64,000 bases of DNA from Clostridia bacterium (GCA_017453335.1 JAFTKI010000101.1:1-64000), one strand, 5' to 3'. Counted from the stretch's first letter, positions 1 through 8,003 are shown. Notes: generated from the sequence alone by a model not told the origin. Made by a program: numbers and translations.

Positions 1-1
1 A

Positions 2-355
2 AAAGATATTGTTCGTCGGGAATATTGCAGAGATTATGCGTTTTATATTCATAAAGTCGAGCGCGCGCATATCGGTATGGAACCCAAGAAATATACATAC
101 GAAGAACAAAAAATCCTGTCAAAAATCGAAAAGCGCATCAATAAAATATTAAGGAAATTGCAAAAAATCACACCTCAAAAAGTATGCAAGGATACTCTAT
201 GGGATGCTATAAGATATACTTTACCACGATATGGTTACAAGCGAAGATTTCTGAATAGGGAAAGAGCAGACTGGGAACTGATTTTTTTAATCTCAACTGG
301 TGTTTTAGCTCTTGTTGTTGCCTTTATGATATGGTTAATTGGAAATTTAGTTTGA
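2..355 (+). CDS. Hypothetical C-terminally anchored membrane protein, 5' end outside window
   Basis: The reading frame is open from the first bases of the window to a TGA at 353-355, so the gene probably starts upstream; the first internal ATG is at 77. The visible part is lysine- and arginine-rich and ends in one hydrophobic helix (about the last 22 residues, LIFLISTGVLALVVAFMIW), which suggests a cytoplasmic basic domain with a C-terminal membrane anchor. I recognise no family. Base composition is AT-rich compared with the metabolic genes after 2.6 kb, in keeping with accessory DNA. Confidence 0.55.
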   Translation, partial: KDIVRREYCRDYAFYIHKVERAHIGMEPKKYTYEEQKILSKIEKRINKILRKLQKITPQKVCKDTLWDAIRYTLPRYGYKRRFLNRERADWELIFLISTGVLALVVAFMIWLIGNLV

Positions 356-455
356 TGGCATCTATTTTGGATGCACATGAAATTGCCCCAAACAGTCAAA
401 AACCCTTGATTTTATTGACTTTTTCGCTGTGGCATCTAAATTGGCTGCACAACAC

Positions 456-494
456 AAAAAGAAAACCAACCCAATTGGGTTGGTTTTTCTTTTT
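456..494. terminator. Bidirectional intrinsic terminator
   Basis: A perfect stem AACCAACCC/GGGTTGGTT with AATT at its centre (core 464-485) is flanked by an A-run on the left and a T-run on the right, so it could stop transcription from both sides. Confidence 0.8.
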
Positions 495-831
495 GCTACG
501 GTGTGATTTGAACCCTTCCACTCCCTCCGACAGCCGAAGGCGGCGGAGGGAGTGGGTGAGCAAGCGAAAAGGATTGAGTATCCTTTTCGCGCCGCGATAC
601 CCCACCAAGCAAGGAGCGCAAGAAGCGAGTGTATCGAGCGACACAGCGCGACTATGCGACTGGGGAGGGCAAAAGCAGCAGACCGCAAAAACACGCCGGC
701 GGCACGTTTTTACAAGCGGTGTCGCCCAAAGCACGAGTTTTGGAGACAAGCTATGCTTGCTGAACAAAACGACATGCGACGGCGACAGTGTCTATGTTCG
801 CACAATCCTTTTTTCCCTCTGTTGAAAAGAA

Positions 832-860
832 TTGATTTTTATGATAAGGTGTGCTATAAT
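832..860 (+). promoter_or_regulatory. Sigma-A promoter for the lipoprotein gene
   Basis: TTGATT at 832-837, a 17-nt spacer and TATAAT at 855-860, the latter preceded by TGC (extended -10). The predicted start site is near 867, about 57 nt before the ATG at 924. Confidence 0.75.
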
Positions 861-923
861 AAAACAAACTGATTGAGAATTACTAAAAAATTCAACAATA
901 CATAAGAGAAAGGCTTCGGAAAT

Positions 924-1400
924 ATGAAAAAGGCAACCATACTACTTATTGGCTTACTTCTGCTTTTCTGTTTATCTTCTTGTGCTACCGTCAAAAAAGA
1001 AGCGGCTCTTTCACAAGCTAGAACAAACATTCAATCCATTGAAATTTACAATCCCGAACATGCATATTATGAGGGCGATATTCACGCTTTCCCCGAGAAA
1101 AATGAGCCCATTGCGGTTTTGCAAACCGAAAAATTTACTGCCTTTTTAGACACTCTTTGTACCCTTGAATTTGAGGAAGAAAAAGTATTTTTCCCAATAT
1201 CTATGGACGGTGGATATGATTATGACGGATACATTGTTGTCATTATGTATTCAGACGGGGGGTACGATATTTTTGCCGAGGGCGGTCTGTACTCTTATGC
1301 GGTTAGCAGCGACGGGCAGGGGCGCCACAAATATGATCATTCAGATTACTGCGGTGATGTGGCGTGGAATGATTTTATTGAAGAATATATAGAACAATAA
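924..1400 (+). CDS. Hypothetical lipoprotein
   Basis: A 158-aa protein with a short basic N-terminus, a hydrophobic core and a lipobox ending LSSC (Cys at about residue 20), so it should be a lipid-anchored surface protein. The mature part is acidic and rich in Asp, Glu, Tyr and Gly, with a run of MDGGYDYDGY-like repeats at about residues 94-118. No enzyme motif is visible. The start is set by GAGAAAGG upstream of the ATG at 924 and by the signal peptide that begins there. A terminator follows at 1427-1466, so it is probably transcribed alone. Confidence 0.8.
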   Translation: MKKATILLIGLLLLFCLSSCATVKKEAALSQARTNIQSIEIYNPEHAYYEGDIHAFPEKNEPIAVLQTEKFTAFLDTLCTLEFEEEKVFFPISMDGGYDYDGYIVVIMYSDGGYDIFAEGGLYSYAVSSDGQGRHKYDHSDYCGDVAWNDFIEEYIEQ

Positions 1401-1402
1401 TT

Positions 1403-1718
1403 GGCATCTATTCGGCGCTAAAACACAAAAGAAGAAGGCAGTCCAAACGGGCTGCCTTCTTCTTTTGCTTCCGAAAAGAATTTTGAATTGCCCTAGACCT
1501 CCGCGATTCCACACCAAACAAGTAATGAACGAGCAGAGCAACCGCAGCGACAACGCATCGGGAGGGAGTCTACAACGATTTACTTCTGCATATCAACTTT
1601 ATTTTTATTATGCACCGCCTATTGTACGACTTCCGCACCTTTGGTTTGTTCTATTTTACTTGTTTTCACTCTATAATAATAGTATGGAAATAGGACTATT
1701 AGTACGGGAGGCGAGAAG
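1403..1718. other. Intergenic stretch with second copy of the 431-690 repeat
   Basis: Nothing codes here. The first part repeats the block order of 431-690 in a degenerate form: GGCATCTA at 1403-1410, a terminator hairpin, CCGCGATTCC at 1501-1510, CACCAAACAAG after it, and CGGGAGGGAG near 1559-1568. The last part is AT-rich and carries a TATAAT at 1673-1678 that probably serves the XRE gene, though no good -35 was found. Confidence 0.45.
1427..1466. terminator. Bidirectional intrinsic terminator
   Basis: Stem AAAAGAAGAAGGCAG.CC / GG.CTGCCTTCTTCTTTT around an AAAC loop, with one mismatch. The A-run before and T-run after allow it to act both ways. It lies 27 nt behind the lipoprotein stop codon. 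Confidence 0.8.
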
Positions 1719-2042
1719 ATGCATAAATTTACCATGGGCGATAGAATAAAAGAAGTTCGCAAAAAGCAAAAACTCACTCAAGAGCAATTAGCGGAGCGTT
1801 TGGATATCAGTGTTGAATTTATCGGACAAATAGAACGCGGTCTGAAATTACCGAGTATGCAGGTATTCATCAAGCTTATAGAAACTTTGAATGTATCTGC
1901 CGATTATCTTCTGCGCGACTCTGTTTCAACCGGACAGCTTTTCGGAGATAATGAAATAGGCCGTAAAATTGAAAAGCTAAAACCGAAACAACGAATCGCA
2001 TTGGAAGCCCTCATAGACACATATATACAATATCTTGATTAA
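1719..2042 (+). CDS. XRE-family helix-turn-helix regulator
   Basis: A 107-aa DNA-binding protein. Residues about 7-64 form a classical Cro/CI-type HTH: GDRIKEVRKKQKLTQEQLAERL, then the recognition helix region around SVEFIGQIERG, then LPSMQVFIKLIETLNVSADYLL. The remaining 40 residues are a short helical tail (KIEKLKPKQRIALEALIDTY) that probably dimerises. The start at 1719 is preceded by GGGAGGCGAGAAG; an internal ATG (residue 6) is also possible. It is followed by a strong terminator and then a separate AbrB gene. Target genes are not evident. Confidence 0.85.
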   Translation: MHKFTMGDRIKEVRKKQKLTQEQLAERLDISVEFIGQIERGLKLPSMQVFIKLIETLNVSADYLLRDSVSTGQLFGDNEIGRKIEKLKPKQRIALEALIDTYIQYLD

Positions 2043-2046
2043 ATCG

Positions 2047-2077
2047 GAAGAACCTTGAAAAAGGTTCTTCTTTTTTT
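2047..2077 (+). terminator. Intrinsic terminator of the XRE gene
   Basis: Perfect 10-bp stem GAAGAACCTT/AAGGTTCTTC with a GAAA tetraloop, followed by seven T. Confidence 0.9.
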
Positions 2078-2117
2078 ATTCTACAGCAAGTTTCGAGTTA
2101 TTTCGACAACTAAAATG

Positions 2118-2126
2118 TGCTATAAT
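2118..2126 (+). promoter_or_regulatory. Extended -10 promoter for the AbrB-like gene
   Basis: TGC immediately before TATAAT (2121-2126). No good -35 at the right spacing was found, which fits an extended -10 promoter. Confidence 0.55.
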
Positions 2127-2182
2127 ACACTTACAGTGCGGATGCCGCACTAAAAGTACAAAAGAAATGAGGAAATTATTCG

Positions 2183-2374
2183 ATGAAATTTGAGATTTGC
2201 AGACAAATCGATGAACTGGGCAGGGTGGTAATCCCCGGTGATTTGCGTAGGCAGTATGGATTAAAACCGGGAGGAAAAGTATGGTTTAGCGCATACGATG
2301 ACGGAATCCTTATCCATTCGGAGGATTATACTTATAACAACGACGATAACAAGAAAAAAACAACTGAGATTTAA
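2183..2374 (+). CDS. AbrB/SpoVT-type swapped-hairpin DNA-binding protein
   Basis: A 63-aa protein whose residues 1-45 match the AbrB N-terminal domain: IDELGRVVIPGDLRRQYGLKPGGKVWF is the usual R-x-V-I-P beta-hairpin of these transition-state regulators. There is no C-terminal multimerisation domain; the tail (NNDDNKKKTTEI) is polar and probably disordered. Start chosen from the spaced AGGAAAT upstream. Partner and targets are unknown. It could be a free-standing regulator or a remnant of an antitoxin, but no toxin gene is next to it. Confidence 0.85.
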   Translation: MKFEICRQIDELGRVVIPGDLRRQYGLKPGGKVWFSAYDDGILIHSEDYTYNNDDNKKKTTEI

Positions 2375-2577
2375 TTTTTTGGGGATGTCATAACTTGTGA
2401 AAGAAACAACACCAAGATCGCAATATATTTTCAAAAGTAAATTCCGCCATTCCCTGCCCCGATAACAAAGTGGCGCTTGGTGATGGATTATCCAATAATA
2501 TCTCTATAGATTTCTTAACAAAGTTCCTAAAGCCTCAAAATTCAACAAATAAAAAATACCGATTTTTTTATTCCATG

Positions 2578-2606
2578 TTGAAAAATTTTATGCTTGATGG
2601 TATAAT
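2578..2606 (+). promoter_or_regulatory. Sigma-A promoter of D-lactate dehydrogenase
   Basis: TTGAAA (2578-2583), 17-nt spacer, TATAAT (2601-2606). The start codon is about 30 nt from the predicted start site. The 200 bases before it (2375-2577) hold nothing recognisable. Confidence 0.8.
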
Positions 2607-2642
2607 ACTATAATACTAATAAAAAAACATAGAGGAAAACCA

Positions 2643-3677
2643 ATGAAAATTGCTTTTTTTGATGCAAAACCTTATGACAAACCCGCTTTTGACAAATACG
2701 GCACGGAGCTCGGGCTGGATATCAAATACTTTGAAACCAAGCTCAATGAGGATACCGTAGAATTGGCGTCGGGATACGATGCTGTTTGCGTGTTCGTGAA
2801 TGATACCGTCAACGCACCCGTCATCGATCGGTTATATAAAATGGGGATCAGGATCGTGGCACTTCGGTGTGCAGGCTTCAATAACGTGGATGTAAAATAC
2901 GCGTTCGGTCGTGTTCACGTGCTGCGCGTACCTGCATATTCTCCGTACGCTGTGGCAGAGCATACAATGGCAATGCTCCTGACCTCTATCCGCCGTATTC
3001 ACAAGGCTTATATCCGCACCAGGGACTTCAATTTCAGTCTTGCGGGTATGACCGGATTTGATCTGCACGGAAAAACGGTTGGAGTGATCGGCACAGGGCG
3101 CATCGGCCGCGTTTTTATTGATATTTGCCGAGGCTTTGGAATGAAGGTGCTTGCGTACGATAAATATCCTGTACAAGGACTTGATAACGGTGACACGGTA
3201 AAATACGTTTCCCTCGAAGAGCTTTTCAGCGGCAGTGATATCATATCCCTGCATTGCCCCTTGACCGAGGAAACATACCACGTGATCAATGAAAAGGCGA
3301 TTGCAAAATGCAAACGCGGCGTTGTTATCCTGAACACCTCACGAGGTGCGCTGGTCGATGCCGAAGCCCTGCTCAGGGGCATCAAATCCAGACAGGTGGG
3401 CGCGGCGTGCCTTGATGTGTATGAGGAAGAAGCCGATTTCTTCTTTGAGGATTTTTCAGGTCATATCCTTGAGGATGACACCCTTGCGCGCCTGATCTCC
3501 ATGCCCAATGTGATCGTGACGTCACATCAGGCTTTTCTGACAGAGGACGCGCTCTCAAATATCGCGCAGACAACCGTACAAAATATCGTGAGCTTCGTTC
3601 AAAACGGTCAATGTGAAAACGAGGTCTGCTTCCGTAAGGGACAGGCGGAGGATTGCAAGAGCGGAAAGTGCTTTTGA
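2643..3677 (+). CDS. ldhA: D-lactate dehydrogenase (D-2-hydroxyacid dehydrogenase family)
   Basis: Reduces pyruvate to D-lactate with NADH, a cytosolic fermentation step. The 344 residues show the family pattern: an N-terminal catalytic segment with RCAGFNNVD (about residue 77-85), a Rossmann NAD site GTGRIG (about 150-155), the LHCPLTEETYHVIN block, NTSRGALVD with the substrate-binding Arg, and SHQAF with the catalytic His near residue 295. The usual enzyme ends near ENEVC; this one carries about 14 more residues containing two further Cys (EDCKSGKCF). Strong AGAGGAAAACC ribosome site. Other D-2-hydroxyacid dehydrogenases remain possible, but the pattern fits the LdhA group well. Confidence 0.9.
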   Translation: MKIAFFDAKPYDKPAFDKYGTELGLDIKYFETKLNEDTVELASGYDAVCVFVNDTVNAPVIDRLYKMGIRIVALRCAGFNNVDVKYAFGRVHVLRVPAYSPYAVAEHTMAMLLTSIRRIHKAYIRTRDFNFSLAGMTGFDLHGKTVGVIGTGRIGRVFIDICRGFGMKVLAYDKYPVQGLDNGDTVKYVSLEELFSGSDIISLHCPLTEETYHVINEKAIAKCKRGVVILNTSRGALVDAEALLRGIKSRQVGAACLDVYEEEADFFFEDFSGHILEDDTLARLISMPNVIVTSHQAFLTEDALSNIAQTTVQNIVSFVQNGQCENEVCFRKGQAEDCKSGKCF

Positions 3678-3738
3678 GGATTCGGGGAACAAAAGCAACC
3701 TCTTGCGTGTTGATATTATTCCATCTTTCAGATAAAAT

Positions 3739-3767
3739 TGGCGCACCTGTGATTCACAGGTGCGCCA
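3739..3767. terminator. Perfect 13-bp hairpin between convergent genes
   Basis: TGGCGCACCTGTG ATT CACAGGTGCGCCA, lying between ldhA and the leftward XRE gene. No long T-run follows on either side, but its position suggests a shared terminator. Confidence 0.6.
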
Positions 3768-3822
3768 TTGCTTCTTTCTTTAATTATTTCGATGATTCCT
3801 TCATTTGGGAATCTTGTTTGTA

Positions 3823-4038
3823 TCAGGCAATCTCCCCGACCAGTTGATCTATGGAAATGCCAAAATAGCGTGCCAGAGTGGGAAGAAGCTCGATATCGGG
3901 GCAACACTTGCCGGACTCCCATTTGGATACGGCTTGACAGGATACCCGCAGCACTGCCGCAAGCTCCTTTTGCGTGATTCCCCTTCGTCTGCGCAAAAGA
4001 GTGATATTCCTGTTAATATTCGTTGCAATATTACCCAT
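3823..4038 (-). CDS. XRE-family helix-turn-helix regulator
   Basis: A 71-aa Cro/CI-type repressor: INRNITLLRRRRGITQKELA, recognition region RVSCQAVSKWESGKCCPD, then LLPTLARYFGISIDQLVGE. It consists only of the HTH domain. The ATG at 4038 is preferred because AGAGGGAAGGTGA lies just before it; an upstream ATG at 4077 would add 13 residues but has a poor ribosome site. It begins about 50 nt behind the flotillin gene, so it may be the last gene of the DUF1836-NfeD-flotillin operon. Confidence 0.85.
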   Translation of the reverse strand: MGNIATNINRNITLLRRRRGITQKELAAVLRVSCQAVSKWESGKCCPDIELLPTLARYFGISIDQLVGEIA

Positions 4039-4090
4039 TACATCACCTTCCCTCTCCGTGGGCGACTGCTTTGGCATTCGCCCGTTTCGT

Positions 4091-5491
4091 TTATTCGTCC
4101 GGCTCTTCCTCCGCTACCATAGGAGCGCTCGCCTGCGGTGCATCGACCTTCGTTCCAAGAATTGTGGGCAGCTGCATTCCCGCCATCGTGAAGACTTCGT
4201 CAAGAGGCGGTACCGACTTCATCATACCCGAAATGAAGTTGGCGGTTGAGGTCTTTCCGTCGGCATTCTGACCGCCGTCCCAAACGGTAACCTTATCGAT
4301 CTTGATATTCTTGATCGCATCAACCTGTACCTTCATCAGCTCTTCCAGCTTATCGGCAATCAGCAGCTTGAGTGCCGCATCTGCGTCGCCGCCCGCACTC
4401 TTTACGATCTCTGCAAAACCTGCCGCCTGCTTTTTCAAAATCTCTTCAACGCCTCGAGCCTGTGCTTCCATCTTGGCGTAGATCGCGTCAGCTTCACCCT
4501 GTGCGCGTCTGCGAGTCTGCTCAGCCTCAGCCTCTGCGGCAAGCTCCAGCTCCTTCTTCTTTGCCTCGGCACGAACGATGATATCTGCCTCCAGAGTTGC
4601 CTGCTCCTTGGAGCGTCTTGCCTGCTCTGCCGCTTCTTCAGCCGCATAAGACTCCTCGAGGGCCTTTGCCGCCTGGATCTTTTCTGCCGTGGTAGCAATT
4701 TTGAGAGCCTCTGCCTCTTTTTCCTTCAGAGCAGCCTCCGACATAGCGATCTTCATCTTGGCTTCGTTTTCACCCTGAATTGCAATCGACTCTGCCTCGG
4801 AAACCTTGATTCTCTGCTCCATTTTGGCGTTTGCTTCACCGATAGAACCTTCTCTGTCCTGCTCGGCAACGCTCTTCTTTGCATCGTTGATCGCCTTTGC
4901 AGCGGCTTCTTTACCAAGTGCTGCGATGTAGCCCGATTCATCGCTGATATCGGTCACGTTTACGTTGATCAGACGCAGACCGATCTTTTTCAGCTCGGTC
5001 TCCACGTTGGAGCTAACTGCCGCTAAGAACTTATCGCGGTCGGTGTTGATCTCTTCGATGTCCATCGTTGCGATGATCAAACGAAGCTGACCGAAGATAA
5101 TATCCTTGGAAAGCTCCTGGATCTCGGAGAGCTGAAGCCCCAGAAGTCGCTCTGCGGCATTCTGCATAACGCCCTGCTCGGTAGAAATACCTACGGTAAA
5201 TCTCGAGGGAACGTCAATACGGATATTTTGTCTGGAAAGCGCGTTTTTCAGGTCAACCTGAATCGAGATGGGTGTCAGATCGAGATAGGAATAGGACTGA
5301 AACACGGGAATTACGAATTCCGCACCGCCGTGGATACACTTTGCACTGCGGTTCGTGCCGTCCTTGTTCTTACCGATCGAACCGTACACGACCATGATCT
5401 TGTCAGAGGGACACTTTTTATACCTGGAGCAAACCCAGGCAATAAAGGACACCGCTACCAAAACAATGGCACACACAAGAATAATCATCAT
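4091..5491 (-). CDS. floT: Flotillin-like SPFH-domain membrane scaffold protein
   Basis: A 466-aa protein with one N-terminal membrane segment (about residues 2-20), an SPFH/band-7 domain (about 25-200, including ALSRQNIRIDVPSRFTVGIS and LRLINVNVTDISDESGYIAAL) and a long Ala/Glu-rich coiled-coil stretch (about 200-340, KAEAEAEQTRRRA type repeats), then a small C-terminal assembly region. This is the bacterial flotillin layout (B. subtilis FloT/YuaG), a scaffold of ordered membrane microdomains. It follows an NfeD-family gene by 29 nt, as in the yuaF-floT pair. Ribosome site AGGAGAAGAG. Confidence 0.9.
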   Translation of the reverse strand: MMIILVCAIVLVAVSFIAWVCSRYKKCPSDKIMVVYGSIGKNKDGTNRSAKCIHGGAEFVIPVFQSYSYLDLTPISIQVDLKNALSRQNIRIDVPSRFTVGISTEQGVMQNAAERLLGLQLSEIQELSKDIIFGQLRLIIATMDIEEINTDRDKFLAAVSSNVETELKKIGLRLINVNVTDISDESGYIAALGKEAAAKAINDAKKSVAEQDREGSIGEANAKMEQRIKVSEAESIAIQGENEAKMKIAMSEAALKEKEAEALKIATTAEKIQAAKALEESYAAEEAAEQARRSKEQATLEADIIVRAEAKKKELELAAEAEAEQTRRRAQGEADAIYAKMEAQARGVEEILKKQAAGFAEIVKSAGGDADAALKLLIADKLEELMKVQVDAIKNIKIDKVTVWDGGQNADGKTSTANFISGMMKSVPPLDEVFTMAGMQLPTILGTKVDAPQASAPMVAEEEPDE

Positions 5492-5520
5492 TTTTTCTCT
5501 TCTCCTTTTATATATATTTT

Positions 5521-6171
5521 TTATTTTCTTTTTACAATCAGATCAACCTGACCGCTCACACCGATCACAATGATCTCAGCCCCCGTGGGAATTGCCTCGG
5601 TCTCGTCGGTGACAGCGTTACGTTCAACGCACACGCCCTGGAGCATGACCTGAACCTTGCCCGATCCGCTTCTTGCAGGAGGAATCGTGAGATACACCTT
5701 CCCTGCCGTGCCGATCGCATTGCGGTTGTCGATATTTCCGTCACTTCTCAGCTTCATGATCGCTCGGAACAGAAACGCCAGTGCCAGCATCATGGCAAAG
5801 CCGCTGACCGTTGCCACCGAGAGTGTGATGGCAAGATGAACACCTGCCTCCTGCATCACCACGCCAACCCAGCCGAATACCACGAGAAAAGCAATGATTC
5901 CGCGCAATGTGAAGATCCGCAAGCCCTCAAGTCCCGAGACGTCTGCGGTCTCACTCACGCTGTCCTCTCCAAACACCCCGTCGGGAGCTTCGTCGGGAAT
6001 ATCGCCTGCATCATCCAGGTCCCCGTCTCCGATTCCGTCACCGTCGTCCCCGATCCCCAGAAACATCGAAACCGTCTGGATCAGAAGCACCAGCGTTGCG
6101 GGAACTGCAATGCAGAAAAAGATCTGCGATATCACATCAAGATGATTCCACCATTCCATAAACATATCCAT
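5521..6171 (-). CDS. NfeD/YuaF-type membrane protein with OB-fold tail
   Basis: A 216-aa partner of the flotillin. It has a first membrane helix (about 15-38), a long acidic linker rich in Asp/Gly (about 40-75), two more helices (about 85-105 and 112-135), and a C-terminal NfeD OB-fold domain (about 145-214: NAIGTAGKVYLTIPPARSGSGKVQV to GQVDLIVKRK). Family knowledge says NfeD proteins with this short form modulate membrane fluidity or microdomains together with flotillin. It sits between DUF1836 and the flotillin gene on the same strand. Start chosen at the first of three close ATG codons, after AAGGATAA. Confidence 0.85.
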   Translation of the reverse strand: MDMFMEWWNHLDVISQIFFCIAVPATLVLLIQTVSMFLGIGDDGDGIGDGDLDDAGDIPDEAPDGVFGEDSVSETADVSGLEGLRIFTLRGIIAFLVVFGWVGVVMQEAGVHLAITLSVATVSGFAMMLALAFLFRAIMKLRSDGNIDNRNAIGTAGKVYLTIPPARSGSGKVQVMLQGVCVERNAVTDETEAIPTGAEIIVIGVSGQVDLIVKRK

Positions 6172-6197
6172 TTATCCTTTCGTATCAAATTAAACCG

Positions 6198-6752
6198 TCA
6201 ATCAAGCGTTGAGAAAATTTCGTTTGCCGAGGATTTCAGCCGTGCCGCCGTGTGCGCATACAGCATGATCTTCAGAATCTTCACAAGCTGTTGCTTGGCG
6301 TTCACCTCTTTTTCAATAACCTCCTCGGTCACCCGAAGAGCAGCATCGGAAACTGTGCGCTCGTCATTTATGTTTATGCTGCCGTCGGCGATCATATCCA
6401 CGTAAAAATGGTAAAGATCGTCGTCGCCCTTTAAATGATCGCTTGTGTCATCGATCACATCCGCGATCGTTTCGATCAGCGAGCAGATACGGTCGATCTG
6501 CACCGTTTCCCGCAGCATATTGATGATGATGATGCGCGCGAACTGCTGTCTGGAGTAAACTCTTTTTTTCGGTGAGGAGACAAACCCGCGCTTCACCCAG
6601 TTCTGGATCATATAAGGCTCCAGTCCCGTCATCACCGAGACCTGCGAGAGCGTAATTCCGCCTGCAGCGAAAATCCCGTCAAACAGGATCCTTGATGCTC
6701 CCTTTTGGAGTTTTAGCACTTCAACCGTCATTCCCGGATAAGTTCCCGACAT
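6198..6752 (-). CDS. DUF1836 domain protein, MerR-like putative regulator
   Basis: 184 aa. The N-terminal half reads LSQVSVMTGLEPYMIQNWVKRGFVSSPKKRVYSRQQFARIIIINMLR (about 35-80), a winged-HTH-like block with the Y-x-I-Q-N-W-V-K-R-G signature of DUF1836. The C-terminal half is helical and probably dimerises. Ribosome site AGGAGGTGATGAA is nearly perfect. First gene of a leftward run with NfeD, flotillin and XRE genes, and so a candidate controller of that operon. No experimental function is known to me for this family. Confidence 0.8.
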   Translation of the reverse strand: MSGTYPGMTVEVLKLQKGASRILFDGIFAAGGITLSQVSVMTGLEPYMIQNWVKRGFVSSPKKRVYSRQQFARIIIINMLRETVQIDRICSLIETIADVIDDTSDHLKGDDDLYHFYVDMIADGSININDERTVSDAALRVTEEVIEKEVNAKQQLVKILKIMLYAHTAARLKSSANEIFSTLD

Positions 6753-6784
6753 TTCATCACCTCCTACTCTATCATTGTACTTTG

Positions 6785-6813
6785 ATTATATCACACGGTC
6801 ATATGATTGTCAA
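6785..6813 (-). promoter_or_regulatory. Promoter of the DUF1836-NfeD-flotillin operon
   Basis: On the minus strand: TTGACA (6808-6813), 17-nt spacer, TATAAT (6785-6790). Consensus in both boxes. Confidence 0.85.
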
Positions 6814-6876
6814 GAGGGATCTGATAATTATTTTAAATTTCTGCACTTTTAACAGTTTCAAGAATACAAATTTATA

Positions 6877-6925
6877 AAAAAAGCAGAATCTTAGCTCAAA
6901 AGAGTTAAAATCCTGCTTTTTGGGG
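6877..6925 (-). terminator. Probable terminator of the nucleoside hydrolase gene
   Basis: On the minus strand an imperfect stem GCAGGATTTTAACTC/GAGCTAAGATTCTGC is followed by seven T. It lies about 20 nt behind the stop codon. Confidence 0.65.
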
Positions 6926-6940
6926 TGAATACTGTAAACT

Positions 6941-7885
6941 TTAAATATTAAAATCGCTGAAAATCCTGTCATTAAAAGCGGCAAGGTCAACCGCGGATGC
7001 CACCAAAACTTTATGCGTATCGTCAAACTCGGCGTAAGGCTCGGGATTGTATTCCCTTTTCCGATAGGCGTCAACGTTAAAGGTCAAGCCGCGCGCATAT
7101 CCTTCGGTCAGCACGATCACCGAGGCTTCGTTCATGGTGCAAAGCCCCTTGTGTGCCAGAGAATAGATCACCAAGGGATCATGAAGAACAAGCTCTGCGC
7201 TCGGCAGGTTCGCTCTCCACAAACGGCAAAGCTCTGCAAGATACCGATGTCCCTTTTCGTTTCCCCGATAGTGCAACAGATTATCGTACAGCCGATCCTC
7301 CGCAATCGTCAGATGTGTAACATCGGCACCGATGCACTCCAGATTATTGAGGGTGCGGAACATGATATCCGCCGCGGTCACGTCGCATATCACATTCCAG
7401 TCGGCATACTGTTTATAGAATGCACCGCCCATGATCACAACCTTGGCAATCGAATTCAGCGCGTTTGCGTCCTTTTCGATCACCTTTGCCATATTGGTAA
7501 ACGGCCCGATGGCGATCACCGTAAGATCCTTCCCGTACCGATAGCAGGAATCGATGATAAAATTCACCGCATCCTCGGGATCGGTTCCGTTGGGCTCATA
7601 GAGATCCTGTTCAAGATCGGGCGTATAATGCGGAATATGCGGCCAATCCTGCTCTTCGGTTCCCAGCGGAGTGCCATAGCCCGCATACACGGGAACCGTT
7701 TCGTAGCCGTGTCCGTACTCCGTCAGCAGCTTTTTTGCCTGACAGGCGCGATCCCCTGTATTGCGAAAAACCGTTGTAATGCCAACGATATCAAAGCCCT
7801 GCCGCATAGCGGCGTAAAGCGCGATCGCATCGTCGATATCGTCACCGATATCCATATCAATGATAATCTTCTTTCTTTGAAACAT
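6941..7885 (-). CDS. Inosine-uridine preferring nucleoside hydrolase family protein
   Basis: 314 aa. Splits the N-glycosidic bond of a ribonucleoside to free the base and ribose, in the cytosol. The N-terminal calcium-binding signature is IIIDMDIGDDIDDAIAL (about 7-23), equal to the DxDxxxDD motif of the family; further family blocks are VIAIGPFTNMAKV (about 148-160), IVVMGGAF-like VVIMGGAFY, and HDPLVIYSL (about 235-243) with the metal-ligand Asp. Length is normal for the family. It is flanked by its own promoter and terminator, so substrate preference cannot be inferred from neighbours. Confidence 0.88.
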   Translation of the reverse strand: MFQRKKIIIDMDIGDDIDDAIALYAAMRQGFDIVGITTVFRNTGDRACQAKKLLTEYGHGYETVPVYAGYGTPLGTEEQDWPHIPHYTPDLEQDLYEPNGTDPEDAVNFIIDSCYRYGKDLTVIAIGPFTNMAKVIEKDANALNSIAKVVIMGGAFYKQYADWNVICDVTAADIMFRTLNNLECIGADVTHLTIAEDRLYDNLLHYRGNEKGHRYLAELCRLWRANLPSAELVLHDPLVIYSLAHKGLCTMNEASVIVLTEGYARGLTFNVDAYRKREYNPEPYAEFDDTHKVLVASAVDLAAFNDRIFSDFNI

Positions 7886-7928
7886 ATCAGCACCTCACAC
7901 GTTTTTTCGATCCTGTAAAACACCATTC

Positions 7929-7956
7929 ATTATACCACAATATTTGAATAAAGCAA
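7929..7956 (-). promoter_or_regulatory. Promoter of the nucleoside hydrolase gene
   Basis: Minus strand: TTGCTT (7951-7956), 16-nt spacer, TATAAT (7929-7934). Confidence 0.65.
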
Positions 7957-7975
7957 CAATTTTGTATTAAAATTG

Positions 7976-8003
7976 TTGACTTTTACGAAGGAAATGATAT
8001 AAT
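7976..8003 (+). promoter_or_regulatory. Promoter of the YgjV-DUF1538-PII operon
   Basis: TTGACT (7976-7981), 16-nt spacer, TATAAT (7998-8003); divergent from the hydrolase promoter. Confidence 0.8.

Larger units (their letters stand above)
356..923. other. Long intergenic stretch with stacked inverted repeats
   Basis: No credible gene is seen in these 568 bases. It contains the terminator at 456-494, a 12-bp inverted repeat CCACTCCCTCCG (518-529 with 544-555) and an 11-bp inverted repeat GCGAAAAGGAT (564-574 with 580-590). The part from about 431 to 690 resembles 1403-1570 in the order of its blocks: GGCATCTA, a terminator hairpin, then CCGCGAT and CACCAAGCAAG-like runs. The open frames here are arginine-rich shadows without ribosome sites. 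Confidence 0.5.

Noticed and set aside
500..520. tRNA remnant (GATTTGAACCC looks like a T-arm on the minus strand)
   Set aside because: No matching T-stem, anticodon arm or acceptor stem could be found around it.
431..1570. Integron attC cassette array
   Set aside because: The repeats lack the AAC/GTT core sites and no integrase is seen; only block order is shared.
2375..2577. Possible gene or RNA between the AbrB gene and ldhA
   Set aside because: No open frame with a ribosome site and no stable stem was found.
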